NCBI GenBank assembly: GCA_035493895.1
Contig: DATJHM010000045.1
Span: 1-34,773, forward strand
Source of the DNA: DATJHM01 sp035493895
GTDB taxonomy: Bacteria > Chloroflexota > Ktedonobacteria > Ktedonobacterales > Ktedonobacteraceae
Reading direction: 5' to 3'
DNA length: 34,773 nt
A model generated the notes under the pieces. It had not been told where the DNA came from, ran no database searches, and worked only from the letters and a program-made list of their open reading frames with translations. This document shows positions 1 to 8,399 of the stretch, one piece after another. The stretch's first letter is position 1. The number at the start of each line of letters is the position of its first letter. The translations under genes were made by a program, and so were the position numbers.

Positions 1-2
1 CT

Positions 3-39
3 AGTGGAAAGAGGCTAGATTTCAACACCTCTTTCCACT
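3..39. other. Perfect 12-bp inverted repeat (hairpin) at the left edge
   Basis: AGTGGAAAGAGG at 3-14 is exactly complementary to 28-39, with a 13-nt loop. No T-run follows on the plus strand, so it is only weakly terminator-like. It may be the transcription end of a gene lying to the left of the window. Confidence 0.45.
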
Positions 40-86
40 GGAATTTCCTCCCTCAGAACATGAATGTCAAGCTATAAATCAACGGC

Positions 87-110
87 CAACTACAGCAACA
101 ACTACAGCAA
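87..110 (+). repeat. Two exact tandem copies of a 12-mer in an A/C-rich leader
   Basis: CAACTACAGCAA occurs at 87-98 and again at 99-110, and its core TACAGCAA recurs at 156-163. The surrounding stretch (about 80-225) is strikingly poor in G on the plus strand, looks unstructured, and carries no convincing ORF. It ends at the intrinsic terminator at 243-292. It could be an untranslated leader or a short unstructured RNA; no function is assigned. Confidence 0.5.
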
Positions 111-242
111 CCCCCACAAACAAACCAGGAAACTAACCACCTTTCACAAACAAAATACAGCAATTTTAAGCTCAGAAAGGACCAGCAAGGACAACCACAA
201 ACAAGCTGTTCCAAATCCCGTATGCGCTACCTGATCAAGATA

Positions 243-292
243 CAAGAACGCTCCAAGCGGCCTGCAAAGCCATTCGGAGCGTTCTTGTTTTT
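243..292 (+). terminator. Rho-independent terminator
   Basis: CAAGAACGCTCC (243-254) pairs perfectly with 276-287, with a small inner GGC/GCC stem, and is followed at once by TTTTT (288-292). This is a textbook intrinsic terminator on the plus strand. No ORF precedes it within the window, so it ends either a gene lying to the left or a short RNA. It could also act as an attenuator for the regulator starting at 490. Confidence 0.75.
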
Positions 293-370
293 GCAACTGT
301 GCGGTAAATGTAGCAACGCTAGCGCTTCCCTGCGGAACGGGGACGCAAGAAGAAAACCGTTTTTCCACAG

Positions 371-410
371 GCAAGCGTTTCCAAACGAGAATATGTTGGG
401 AAACGCTTGC
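371..410 (+). promoter_or_regulatory. Paired LacI-type operator arms before the first LuxR gene
   Basis: GCAAGCGTTTCC (371-382) and GGAAACGCTTGC (399-410) are exact inverted repeats, 28 bp apart centre to centre. Each arm is itself a near-palindrome around a central CG, the usual shape of LacI/GalR-family operators. The right arm overlaps the proposed -35 of the promoter at 407-436. The core AAACGCTTGC also occurs in the operator before the xylanase gene (11676-11691). Confidence 0.6.
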
Positions 411-436
411 ATCATGCGGACGTCAGGAAATATACT
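407..436 (+). promoter_or_regulatory. Candidate sigma70 promoter of the first LuxR gene
   Basis: TTGCAT (407-412), an 18-bp spacer and TATACT (431-436) would start transcription near 443, about 47 nt before the ATG at 490. The -10 is good and the -35 is mediocre. The -35 lies under the right arm of the operator pair, consistent with repression. Confidence 0.45.
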
Positions 437-489
437 CTTCAGAGAAGTGTTGGGAAACATCTCTCCCCTTTTTCTGGTGAGGAAGCACA

Positions 490-3400
490 ATGGCAAAAAC
501 GAGACAGGCAGGGCTAATCTGGTCACAGGAAGATCAGCAGTATCTCTGGCGTGACGAGCACTCTACGGACACGATTGATGTACGCGGGAAGCCGGAAGCG
601 TGGCTCAAGCGACTGGCAGCATCTACCTCGTTCTCTTTTCAGGGACGAGAGGGACATCTCACGCTGCACAAAGAAGCGCGACCGCGGGGAGGAGATGGGT
701 ACTGGTACGCCTATCGACGCCAGGGGAAGCGCACGGCCAAAAAGTATGCCGGGCGTACGGCTGATCTGACCGCTGCACGCCTGGAACAACTGGCCAGCGC
801 GCTCCGGTGTTCACCAGAGCAGATACACCACCAGGACACGGCCAATGGAGATGCCTGCGGATCAGGCGATGGAAGAGATCGGCAAGCAACAGCTATGGCT
901 AGACAACATGCAGACAGCATAGCATCTGCACTTCAGATTCCCTTGCTTGTCCCCAAGCTCCATTTGCCCCCGCTACATCCCTCGCTGGTTCCGCGCGAGC
1001 GTTTGCTGACGCTACTGGATCGTGCGCTGGAGCACAGGCTCACGCTGGTATCAGCGCCCGCAGGCTTTGGAAAAACGACGCTGGTGCGTCAGTGGGTGGC
1101 CGAACGGAGCACGCAGCCGCATGTTCCGCCAGTTGCCTGGGTTTCTCTGGATAGAGGCGATAACGATCCAGTGCGCTTCTGGCGCTATCTGCTGACCGCC
1201 TGCCAGGTTTTTGGCGATGATGTGGCGCGGGAGGCTCTGGCGCTTTTGCTGAGTATGCCACAGCCGCCTTTTGAAGCGTCTCTTACCGAGATGGCCCTGA
1301 CGGTGTTTCTGAATGCGTTGGTCCAATGTGAGCAGGGGGGGATCTTGCTGCTGGACGATTATCATGCCATCACCTCCCCACGCATTCAGCAAACGATGAC
1401 CTTTTTCCTGACGTATCTACCTGCCAGCATTCACGTCGTTATTATGACGCGCAGCGATCCACCGTTTGCGTTGGCCCAGCTGCGTGCGCGCAACGAACTC
1501 AGCGATGTGCGTGCCGCTGATCTGCGCTTCTCGCTAGAGGAGACGTCGGCCTTTCTCCAGCAAGAGCTGTCTGTTTCGCTCGTGCCGGAGATTGTGCAGC
1601 GCGTCGATGCCTATTTAGAAGGCTGGGCCGCCGGACTGCGCCTGCTGCTGCTTATGCTGCGTGAGTCTGCGCTCTTGCAAGAGATCGAGCCGCTTTTGCG
1701 GATCTTCGCGGGCGGAAAACCGACGCTGCAAGACTATTTTCTGACAGAGGTATTCAATACGCTGCCAGAACCCTTGCAACGCTTTGTTCTGCAAACAAGC
1801 GTGCTTACGCGTTTGACAGGACCGCTCTGCGCAGCGATTACGGGTGAACGCGAGAGTGAGCGTATGCTTGAAACAGTGGCCCGCGCAAATCTTTTTCTCG
1901 ATCCGCTGGGTAACGCTCCACTTGATGCGTCACCGACTCAGCAGTGGTATCGATATCATGGGCTCTTTGCGGAGGCGATGCGGGCCGAGGCGCGACGGCG
2001 GCTGGGTGAGGAGCAACTGCGTGCGCTCTCCGCGCAGGCCAGCCGCTGGTATGAGACGCATCAGCTCTATGCGGAGGCGGTCGAGTCCGCGCTCTATGCG
2101 CAGGACTACCCACGTGCGGCCGTCTTGATCGAATGTATACTACAAGATCCGCATGCCTATTATCAGGCCAATGAGTATCACACGTTATACACGTGGCTGG
2201 AACAACTGCCTGAGGCGTGCCTCGCCGAGTCACCCGCTCTCTGCCTGGGATATGCCCGGGCGCTCTTATATCGGGCAGACACATGGAGGCTTTCTCAAGC
2301 CACGCTGGTTCTGCTTGAGAAACTGTTCCAGATGGCAGAGGAGCTCTACCGGGCGGAGTGCGATCTGCCGCGACTGGGAGAGGTCTTTGCCTTTCGCTCG
2401 CTGGCCGCCTGGAGGCGCGATGATGCCATTGAGGCCGCTCGCTATGCCCGGCAGGCGCTCGCCTGGTTATCAGAAGAGCAGCAAACCTGGCGCGCCCTGA
2501 GTCTCGGTGTAGTGGGAAAAGTTGAGCTACTCTACAATGGGCGTGTGGATGAAGGTTATGAGAAGCTGGAGGAGGCCCATACGCTCTGTGGGGCGACTGA
2601 CCATCGCCATTTCAGGCTCAGACGTGCAACGGTCAATATGCTTGCGCGGGCACTTTTTGAACGGGGAGAACTGCATCGTTCCTGCGAATATTACCAGGAG
2701 GTGCTTCATGAGGCCAGAGAGGGGTACGTCCATAGTGATGACATGGCGCATGCCTTATATGGCCTGGCACGCATCGCCTATGAACGCAACGAGCTAGAGA
2801 TGGCCCGGCAGCAGGCGGAAGAGATGTTAGCCATCGGCCAATATCTCGCACTGGAGCTTCACGAGGTGCAGGCAACCCTGCTGCTGGCTCGTATTCAGCA
2901 GGCGCAAGGCGAGACAGCAGCCGCTCGTCAGCGCCTGGATGCGCTACTTACCCGGCTACCCGCCACGCAACTGGACCCTGCATGGCCGTTAGCCCGCGAG
3001 ATTCTGACCTTGCAGGCCCAATTGGCACTGGCAGACGGTGATCTTGTTGCCGTGCAACGCTGGATCACTGGTCTGGATCAGGCTGATAGGAGGCAATTTC
3101 CCTTCACTAGCGACCAGGAAATGCTGATGCTTGCGCGCGGGTATCTGGCTCAGGGCAGAAGAGAAGTGGCACTTCGGCTTTTGCGAGACCTGGAACGCAC
3201 AGCCAGGGAAACGGGGCGCAGGCGCAGTGCCTTTGAGGCGCAGGCGCTGCTTGCCCAGATCTACGCGGCGCACGAGCAACCGGAGCAGGCCCAACGCATC
3301 CTCCTGACGCTGCTGGCACAGACCTGCCTCGAGGGATATCTGCGTCTCTTCCTGGATGAGGGAGAGGCAATGGCGGTTCTCTTGCGCTCCCTCGTGCTGC

Positions 3401-3696
3401 ACGTACGCGAGCAACCTGTACGTGCCTCTCTTCAGAGCATCATACGTGCCTTTCCCAGGTCACAGGACCTGCTGGCGACATCTCCTGCCACGCTTCTGGC
3501 CGAACCATTGAGTTCGCAGGAGCTACGCGTCCTGCACCTGCTGGTCCCTGGTCGCTCCAACGCCGAGATTGCACACGAACTGGTCGTCTCCGTCAATACG
3601 GTGCGGAGCCATGTGCAGAACATCTATCGTAAGCTCGATGCCCATAATCGCGTAGCGGCTGTCGATGTTGCTCGTCAGCTCCATCTCATTTCATGA
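490..3696 (+). CDS. MalT-like LuxR-family STAND transcriptional regulator, long form
   Basis: This 1068-residue protein is a signal-transduction ATPase of the MalT/LAL type. Residues 1-110 form an extra N-terminal module with GYWYAYRR..GK...KKYAGR, seen before STAND domains in Ktedonobacteria; its role is unknown. An ATPase follows, with Walker A GFGKTT near residues 192-197 and Walker B LLLDDYH near 286-292. A long helical TPR-like region spans about 480-990. The C-terminus (about 1005-1066) is a LuxR/GerE helix-turn-helix (LSSQELRVLHLLVPGRSNAE). Such proteins usually bind an inducer, oligomerise with ATP and activate transcription from repeated sites. The ATG at 490 has GTGAGGA just upstream. 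The effector and targets cannot be read from the sequence. Confidence 0.93.
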   Translation: MAKTRQAGLIWSQEDQQYLWRDEHSTDTIDVRGKPEAWLKRLAASTSFSFQGREGHLTLHKEARPRGGDGYWYAYRRQGKRTAKKYAGRTADLTAARLEQLASALRCSPEQIHHQDTANGDACGSGDGRDRQATAMARQHADSIASALQIPLLVPKLHLPPLHPSLVPRERLLTLLDRALEHRLTLVSAPAGFGKTTLVRQWVAERSTQPHVPPVAWVSLDRGDNDPVRFWRYLLTACQVFGDDVAREALALLLSMPQPPFEASLTEMALTVFLNALVQCEQGGILLLDDYHAITSPRIQQTMTFFLTYLPASIHVVIMTRSDPPFALAQLRARNELSDVRAADLRFSLEETSAFLQQELSVSLVPEIVQRVDAYLEGWAAGLRLLLLMLRESALLQEIEPLLRIFAGGKPTLQDYFLTEVFNTLPEPLQRFVLQTSVLTRLTGPLCAAITGERESERMLETVARANLFLDPLGNAPLDASPTQQWYRYHGLFAEAMRAEARRRLGEEQLRALSAQASRWYETHQLYAEAVESALYAQDYPRAAVLIECILQDPHAYYQANEYHTLYTWLEQLPEACLAESPALCLGYARALLYRADTWRLSQATLVLLEKLFQMAEELYRAECDLPRLGEVFAFRSLAAWRRDDAIEAARYARQALAWLSEEQQTWRALSLGVVGKVELLYNGRVDEGYEKLEEAHTLCGATDHRHFRLRRATVNMLARALFERGELHRSCEYYQEVLHEAREGYVHSDDMAHALYGLARIAYERNELEMARQQAEEMLAIGQYLALELHEVQATLLLARIQQAQGETAAARQRLDALLTRLPATQLDPAWPLAREILTLQAQLALADGDLVAVQRWITGLDQADRRQFPFTSDQEMLMLARGYLAQGRREVALRLLRDLERTARETGRRRSAFEAQALLAQIYAAHEQPEQAQRILLTLLAQTCLEGYLRLFLDEGEAMAVLLRSLVLHVREQPVRASLQSIIRAFPRSQDLLATSPATLLAEPLSSQELRVLHLLVPGRSNAEIAHELVVSVNTVRSHVQNIYRKLDAHNRVAAVDVARQLHLIS

Positions 3697-3915
3697 GACA
3701 TGATATTGCAAACTTTTACAAAACAGGGGCAAAAGATAATCTTCGAGAAGGGCTGCTTTCATTGTGTCGTGGTGCGCCCCAGAACATGATTTTCTTCTGA
3801 TCACATTGGTGGTTATATGCCGTGCTGATGTTTCCCAACGGCTCCCCTACAATCATGCAACCGATCATCTTTATGGATGATGTTGGTTCGCCCTCCTGGA
3901 AACTACACTGTTGAG

Positions 3916-3935
3916 AGACGCACACAGGTGCGTCT
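3916..3935. other. Perfect 8-bp hairpin in the 331-nt gap before the NmrA gene
   Basis: AGACGCAC pairs exactly with GTGCGTCT around a 4-nt loop. It lies about 90 nt upstream of the NmrA-family ATG. It may be the terminator of the preceding regulator or a leader element, but no T-tract follows. The rest of 3697-4027 shows no supported gene. Confidence 0.35.
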
Positions 3936-4027
3936 TCTACGGAAAAAGGGGTTTCAAGGAAGTTCCATATGGACCAGAAAGACAAGATCCATGCAACTTC
4001 TCTACATTTGACCTGGAGGTGGTTTTC

Positions 4028-4906
4028 ATGATTGTCGTTACAGCTCCCACTGGCCTGATCGGCCAGCAAGTTCTGAACAACCTGCTCAATAGCGACGAGC
4101 CGATCCGCGTGATTGTACGTGATCCTTCTCGCCTTCCCGCGCACATACGTGAGCGCGTCGAGATCGTGCAAGGATCGCATGGCGACCTCGACGTTGTCAC
4201 CCGGGCGTTCGCAGGTGCGCACTCCGTGTTCTGGCTGGTCCCACCTGATCCGCGTGCTGAGAGTGTCGAGGCCGCCTATGTAGGCTTCAGCCGACCGGCG
4301 GCCGAAGCCATCGTACGCCACGGAGTCGAGCGCGTTGTGAGCATCTCGGCTCTGGGACGCGGAGTGCAGGTGAACGCTGGCTATGTCTCGGCGTCACTCG
4401 CTATGGACGATTTGATCGCCAGCACCGGAGTGAATTTCCGTGCCCTGACGATGCCCACGTTTATGGACAACATCCTCCGCCAGGTCGGCTCTATCAAGAG
4501 TCAGGGAGTGTTTTTTGACCCCACCTCCGCGGATCTCAAGCTCCCGACCTGCGCCACACGCGACATCGCAGCTGCCGCCGCTCGGCTGCTGCTCGATCAC
4601 AGCTGGAGTGGACAGGGCCACGTCGCGGTGCTCGGTCCGGAGGACCTGTCGTTCAACGACATGGCACACATCATGTCGGAGGTGTTGGAGCGACCGATCC
4701 GCTTCCAACAAATTTCTAGCGAGGCCTTCAAGGCCATGCTGCTCGAACATGGAATGTCCGATGCCATGACTCAGGGCATGCTTGACATGATGATGGCAAA
4801 GAACGAAGGTATCGATAAAGCCGAGCCGCGCACTCCCGAATCCACCACTCCCACGAGCTTTCGCCAGTGGTGTGAGGAAGTGCTCAAGCCAGCCGTCCTG
4901 GCCTGA
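4028..4906 (+). CDS. NmrA-family NAD(P)-binding oxidoreductase-like protein
   Basis: This 292-residue protein begins with a beta strand and a dinucleotide-binding loop (VVTAPTGLIGQQV), then the pattern of atypical SDR proteins of the NmrA/HSCARG group. These bind NAD(P) and act as redox sensors or quinone reductases. I chose the ATG at 4028 because GGAGGT lies 7 nt upstream and the Rossmann strand starts at residue 2; the frame stays open further upstream to 3911, but without homology. The catalytic YxxxK of classical SDRs is not evident, as is usual in this group. The substrate is unknown. It lies 28 nt before a broken hydrolase gene, and the two were probably co-transcribed. Confidence 0.88.
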   Translation: MIVVTAPTGLIGQQVLNNLLNSDEPIRVIVRDPSRLPAHIRERVEIVQGSHGDLDVVTRAFAGAHSVFWLVPPDPRAESVEAAYVGFSRPAAEAIVRHGVERVVSISALGRGVQVNAGYVSASLAMDDLIASTGVNFRALTMPTFMDNILRQVGSIKSQGVFFDPTSADLKLPTCATRDIAAAAARLLLDHSWSGQGHVAVLGPEDLSFNDMAHIMSEVLERPIRFQQISSEAFKAMLLEHGMSDAMTQGMLDMMMAKNEGIDKAEPRTPESTTPTSFRQWCEEVLKPAVLA

Positions 4907-4934
4907 GCATTACCGCAAACGAAAGGACCACTAG

Positions 4935-5350
4935 ATGACTGAAGTCGCAACGAACAAAGTGCCTCAGCTCTCCAATGAGCAAATCAATGACGTGTTGCAG
5001 CACGTTGCCGATAGGTTCGGCCAGTCGCAGCGGTCGCCGGTCTTGCACTCGCCCTCAGAGCAGAACCTCGACTACGAGAATGTTACCTTGTGTTGCGCAC
5101 AGGCATCGGGTTCGCAGCCAGGGACCCGAGGGAGTGGGCGAAGCATGTCCGCATCCCCACGTTCCTCTACCAGGTACACGATGACGTGCTGACGCAGCCG
5201 AGCGATGTACAAACCATATTCGACAATATTCCCATCGCCGAGAAGAAACTTCACTGGATCTACGGCACCACGGCCCGCCTGGACGGCTACCTTGAGTTCC
5301 AATGCCACCCGCAGCCGATGCTGGAGTGGTTCGAGAAATACATGTCCTGA
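4935..5350 (+). pseudogene. Alpha/beta-hydrolase remnant with its catalytic middle deleted
   Basis: AAAGGA and an ATG at 4935 open a frame encoding an N-terminus (MTEVATNKVPQLSNEQINDV to LDYENVT) typical of a family of alpha/beta hydrolases. After about 50 residues the sequence jumps to another frame at 5090 (LRTGIGFAARDPREWAKHV), which continues with a clear hydrolase C-terminus (VPTFLYQVHDDVLT ... MLEWFEKYMS). The GxSxG nucleophile region and most of the core are missing: about 135 residues remain where the family has roughly 300. The simplest reading is one internal deletion that also broke the frame. The identification rests on recalled family similarity. A 7-bp GC hairpin follows at 5367-5392. 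Confidence 0.75.
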
Positions 5351-5366
5351 TCCAGTCTATTCAGCA

Positions 5367-5392
5367 GCCCGCCTTGCCTCCGCCGGGCGGGC
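5367..5392 (+). terminator. GC-rich hairpin after the hydrolase remnant
   Basis: GCCCGCC (5367-5373) pairs with GGCGGGC (5386-5392) over a 12-nt loop, 16 nt after the remnant's stop codon. T-rich but interrupted sequence follows. It is a plausible terminator of the NmrA-hydrolase unit. Confidence 0.45.
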
Positions 5393-5505
5393 CGCAGCGT
5401 GCCTTTCTATGTTATTATTAAACACATCTTTTCTCACATATAGCCCTTTCTTTCCTTTTCTCATATATACCACATAGATATTGCCAGCTATGATACACTT
5501 TTTTT

Positions 5506-5523
5506 AAATGGTCTCTACCATTT
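5506..5523. promoter_or_regulatory. Inverted repeat before the second LuxR gene
   Basis: AAATGGT and ACCATTT are perfect 7-bp arms around CTCT, directly after a run of seven T and 31 nt before the ATG at 5555. It could be an operator or a 5' UTR hairpin. No clear promoter hexamers were found near it. Confidence 0.4.
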
Positions 5524-5554
5524 CCAATCAGCGAACTGAGAGGCGAAAGCGTTC

Positions 5555-8272
5555 ATGCATCCTACGTCCCCTTTATTGAACACCAGACTGCATCGACCTG
5601 CCATCACATCTTACCTTGTGCCACGTACGCGCCTGATCCATCGGCTCTCAAGCGGACTGGAAGGGCGACGGCTGACGTTGCTTTCGGCGGCGGCGGGCTT
5701 CGGGAAAACCACGCTTCTCTGTGAGTGGCTTGACTCGCTGGCAACGGCGCGCTCGGCCTGGCTGGCGCTCGATGAGGGTGATAATGATCCAGCTCGCTTC
5801 TGGCGCTATCTGCTGACCGCACTGGCAACACTCTCGCCCGGCCTGGATACCCAGCTTCTGCCTCTTCTCCCAACGACGCAGTCTGATCGCTATTTTCTGA
5901 CAATGCTGGTGAATACGCTCAATTCGACCCTGGATCACATGACCTCCCCGGCATTGCTGTTTCTCGACGATTATCATGTGATCACAACACCGACGCTGCA
6001 TCAAGCGCTGGATTTTCTGGTCGAACATCTGGAACATCTGCATATTGTCATCTCGACCCGCACTGATCCGCCGCTACGCCTGGCACTCCTGCGTGGACGG
6101 AGACAATTGCTTGAACTGCGCAACGCGGACCTGCGCTTCACCACTGAGGAGAGCACCATCTTCTTGCGTGAGAGTATCCATCTCACGCTTACGCCGGAAG
6201 AGCAGACACTCCTCTACGCACAGACTGAGGGCTGGGTGACTGGCCTGCATCTGGCTGCACTTACCTTACAGGATCATACCCATATTCCGCATGTCTTACA
6301 AACGCTGAGGGGAAGCCAGCGCTATATTCTGGAGTATCTGACGGACGAGGTACTCCAGAAACAACCGGAGTCAATCCGGACATTCCTGCTCCACACCTCC
6401 ATCCTGGCACGACTTTCGGCACCACTATGCGATGCGCTTTGCCCACAGACGAATAGCCAGGAGACGCTCATCCTTCTGGAGCAGAAAAATCTCTTTCTGA
6501 TCCCCCTCGATGCTGAACGCCACTGGTTCCGTTATCATCATCTCTTCACCGATGTCCTCAGCATACGTTTGCGGCAGCTGCCGGATGAACTGCGGAACGA
6601 GTTACATCTGCGGGCCTGCGATTGGTACGCGCATCATGGCTACGAGCGGGAAGCCATCTATCATGCGCTGGCAGCACGACATTGGTCGCGCGTGATGAGC
6701 CTCCTTGAACCGATCGCACGCGCGTTGATCTGGATCTATGGAGAGGTGATCACGGTCCTGCGCTGGATAGAACAGATTCCACTGGATCTTGTACGCACAC
6801 GTCCTCGTCTGTGTTTGATCTATGCCTGGCTCCTTATCTTGAGCGGCTCGCAAACGGACATTGAGACCTGGTTAGATGCTGCTGCGTCCGCACCTCCTGA
6901 GACCCTGCCGTTCATAGAGGTCGATCCCTACCAGCACATGTCACGCGCCACAAGCACCGTGCATAGCCAGATCAGTGTCTTGCAAACATTATTAAGTGGC
7001 ATGCGTGGAAATATTGAGCAAACACTTGTACTCTGCCAGCAAGCATATACGCATCTTATGCCCGAGGATCATATTCATCTGGCGGTGGTACAAAACGCGG
7101 AAGGGCTGGCACTCCAGGCGCAGGGACAGGTTGAAGCTGCTTGCACCCGGTTCCTGGCCGCCAGCCAGAATATGCTGATGCAAGGCGTGGGTTCGTCCGC
7201 AAATATCTTTCTCGATGATGCAGCACAATCACTGGTGATCCAGGGAAAACTACACGAAGCCTGGCAGGTCGCACAACAGGCAACGCATCTGGGAAGCACT
7301 CCTGATGGGCCCGCATTGCCGAATGCATGCTATGCCTACGCCACTCTTGCGAGCATTCTTTATGAATGGAATGATCTGGATGGCGCGCTTGAGGCGATTA
7401 CGCAGGGGATCACTCAAGGCGAACAAACAGGCAATACCGATTTTCTCTGTTCCGGCTATCCTGTATTGATGCAGGTCAACATTGCGCGCGGCTCGCTGCT
7501 GGAGGCACGGAGGGCTCTCACACGCGCGGAAGAGGTGGCCCGCAAACGCGATATCGCGGTGAAATATGCGCAAATTGCCACCGCACGCGTGTTTCTCTGG
7601 CTGGCAGAGGGGCGGCTGGAAGATGTGGCACACTGGCAACAGAGCCGCCAACAACAGAAACAACCTCCCCCGCCACTCCACGCAGAGATGCAGGCGTTGC
7701 TCGATGCACGCTATGCCCTTTTGACGCAACGACCACAGGAGGCACTGACGATCCTCGATTCTCTCCTGCCAGCCGCAGAAGCTGGCAAACGCGGAGATCG
7801 TATTCTGAAAATCCTGCTGCTGCAAACCCTGGCCTATCAGGCGTTGGAGCGCGATGAACAGGCTGGCGCTTGCCTGGAACGTCTGTTACCACTGGCTGAG
7901 CGCGAAGGGTATCTGCGCATTTTTCTCGATATGGGCATGCCACCTGACAAGCTCTTCACCTACCTCCCCGAACATCTGAAAACGTCTATGACCGTACGTG
8001 CCGTCCTGCGCGCCTGGCGACAGCCTTCTCTGACTACCACTCTCCCCACACATGAGGATCGACCAGTTCCACCATTAGTGGAGCCACTCAGTCCCCGCGA
8101 AATGGAGATCCTCCACCAGATTGCCAGCGGAGCCACCAATCAGGAGATCGCCGAGACGCTGGTGATCGCGCCAAATACGGTCAAGCGTCACATCAGCAAT
8201 ATTCTGGGCAAACTGGGTGTCAACAATCGCACACAGGCACTGGTCCAGGCACGCAAAATGGGACTTCTCTAA
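5555..8272 (+). CDS. MalT-like LuxR-family STAND transcriptional regulator, standard form
   Basis: This 905-residue regulator starts directly with the STAND ATPase found in MalT/LAL proteins (LLNTRLHRPAITSYLVPR, then Walker A GFGKTT at 48-53 and Walker B LLFLDDYHV near 133-141). A helical TPR-like sensor region fills about 340-800. The LuxR helix-turn-helix sits at about 840-903 (EPLSPREMEILHQIASGATN). It lacks the extra 110-residue N-terminal module of the regulator at 490-3696 but is otherwise alike along its length, so the two are paralogues. GAGAGG lies upstream of the ATG at a slightly long spacing. The next gene starts 127 nt downstream behind repeated GAATAC half-sites, so regulation of the neighbour is possible but unproven. 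Confidence 0.93.
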   Translation: MHPTSPLLNTRLHRPAITSYLVPRTRLIHRLSSGLEGRRLTLLSAAAGFGKTTLLCEWLDSLATARSAWLALDEGDNDPARFWRYLLTALATLSPGLDTQLLPLLPTTQSDRYFLTMLVNTLNSTLDHMTSPALLFLDDYHVITTPTLHQALDFLVEHLEHLHIVISTRTDPPLRLALLRGRRQLLELRNADLRFTTEESTIFLRESIHLTLTPEEQTLLYAQTEGWVTGLHLAALTLQDHTHIPHVLQTLRGSQRYILEYLTDEVLQKQPESIRTFLLHTSILARLSAPLCDALCPQTNSQETLILLEQKNLFLIPLDAERHWFRYHHLFTDVLSIRLRQLPDELRNELHLRACDWYAHHGYEREAIYHALAARHWSRVMSLLEPIARALIWIYGEVITVLRWIEQIPLDLVRTRPRLCLIYAWLLILSGSQTDIETWLDAAASAPPETLPFIEVDPYQHMSRATSTVHSQISVLQTLLSGMRGNIEQTLVLCQQAYTHLMPEDHIHLAVVQNAEGLALQAQGQVEAACTRFLAASQNMLMQGVGSSANIFLDDAAQSLVIQGKLHEAWQVAQQATHLGSTPDGPALPNACYAYATLASILYEWNDLDGALEAITQGITQGEQTGNTDFLCSGYPVLMQVNIARGSLLEARRALTRAEEVARKRDIAVKYAQIATARVFLWLAEGRLEDVAHWQQSRQQQKQPPPPLHAEMQALLDARYALLTQRPQEALTILDSLLPAAEAGKRGDRILKILLLQTLAYQALERDEQAGACLERLLPLAEREGYLRIFLDMGMPPDKLFTYLPEHLKTSMTVRAVLRAWRQPSLTTTLPTHEDRPVPPLVEPLSPREMEILHQIASGATNQEIAETLVIAPNTVKRHISNILGKLGVNNRTQALVQARKMGLL

Positions 8273-8288
8273 TCCTCTCGTATCCCAG

Positions 8289-8323
8289 GAATACAACCGC
8301 GAATACAACTCTGGTAGTATTCG
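8289..8323. promoter_or_regulatory. Three GAATAC half-sites before the DUF2306 gene
   Basis: GAATACAAC occurs at 8289-8297 and 8301-8309. With the preceding C, the second copy forms a perfect inverted repeat, CGAATAC (8300-8306) and GTATTCG (8317-8323). This sits between the LuxR stop (8272) and the ATG at 8400. Arrays of direct and inverted half-sites are the usual target shape of MalT-type activators, so this may be a binding site of the adjacent regulator. Confidence 0.4.
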
Positions 8324-8399
8324 TTCTATGCTCCACCCCACTACACTACGGCATAGAGAGATCACTACTACTGAGAAGCAAGAGAGAAGGAAATATACG

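Noticed and set aside
195..240. T-loop-like GTTCCAAATCC as part of a tRNA
   Set aside because: There is an extra base in the loop, and no acceptor, D or anticodon stems can be formed around it.
3716..4321. Long minus-strand frame opposite the NmrA-family gene
   Set aside because: It is antisense to a gene with a clear Rossmann signature and ribosome site, and the product resembles no protein.
7250..7825. 191-codon minus-strand frame inside the second LuxR gene
   Set aside because: It is a shadow of the strongly supported regulator on the other strand, without a ribosome site.
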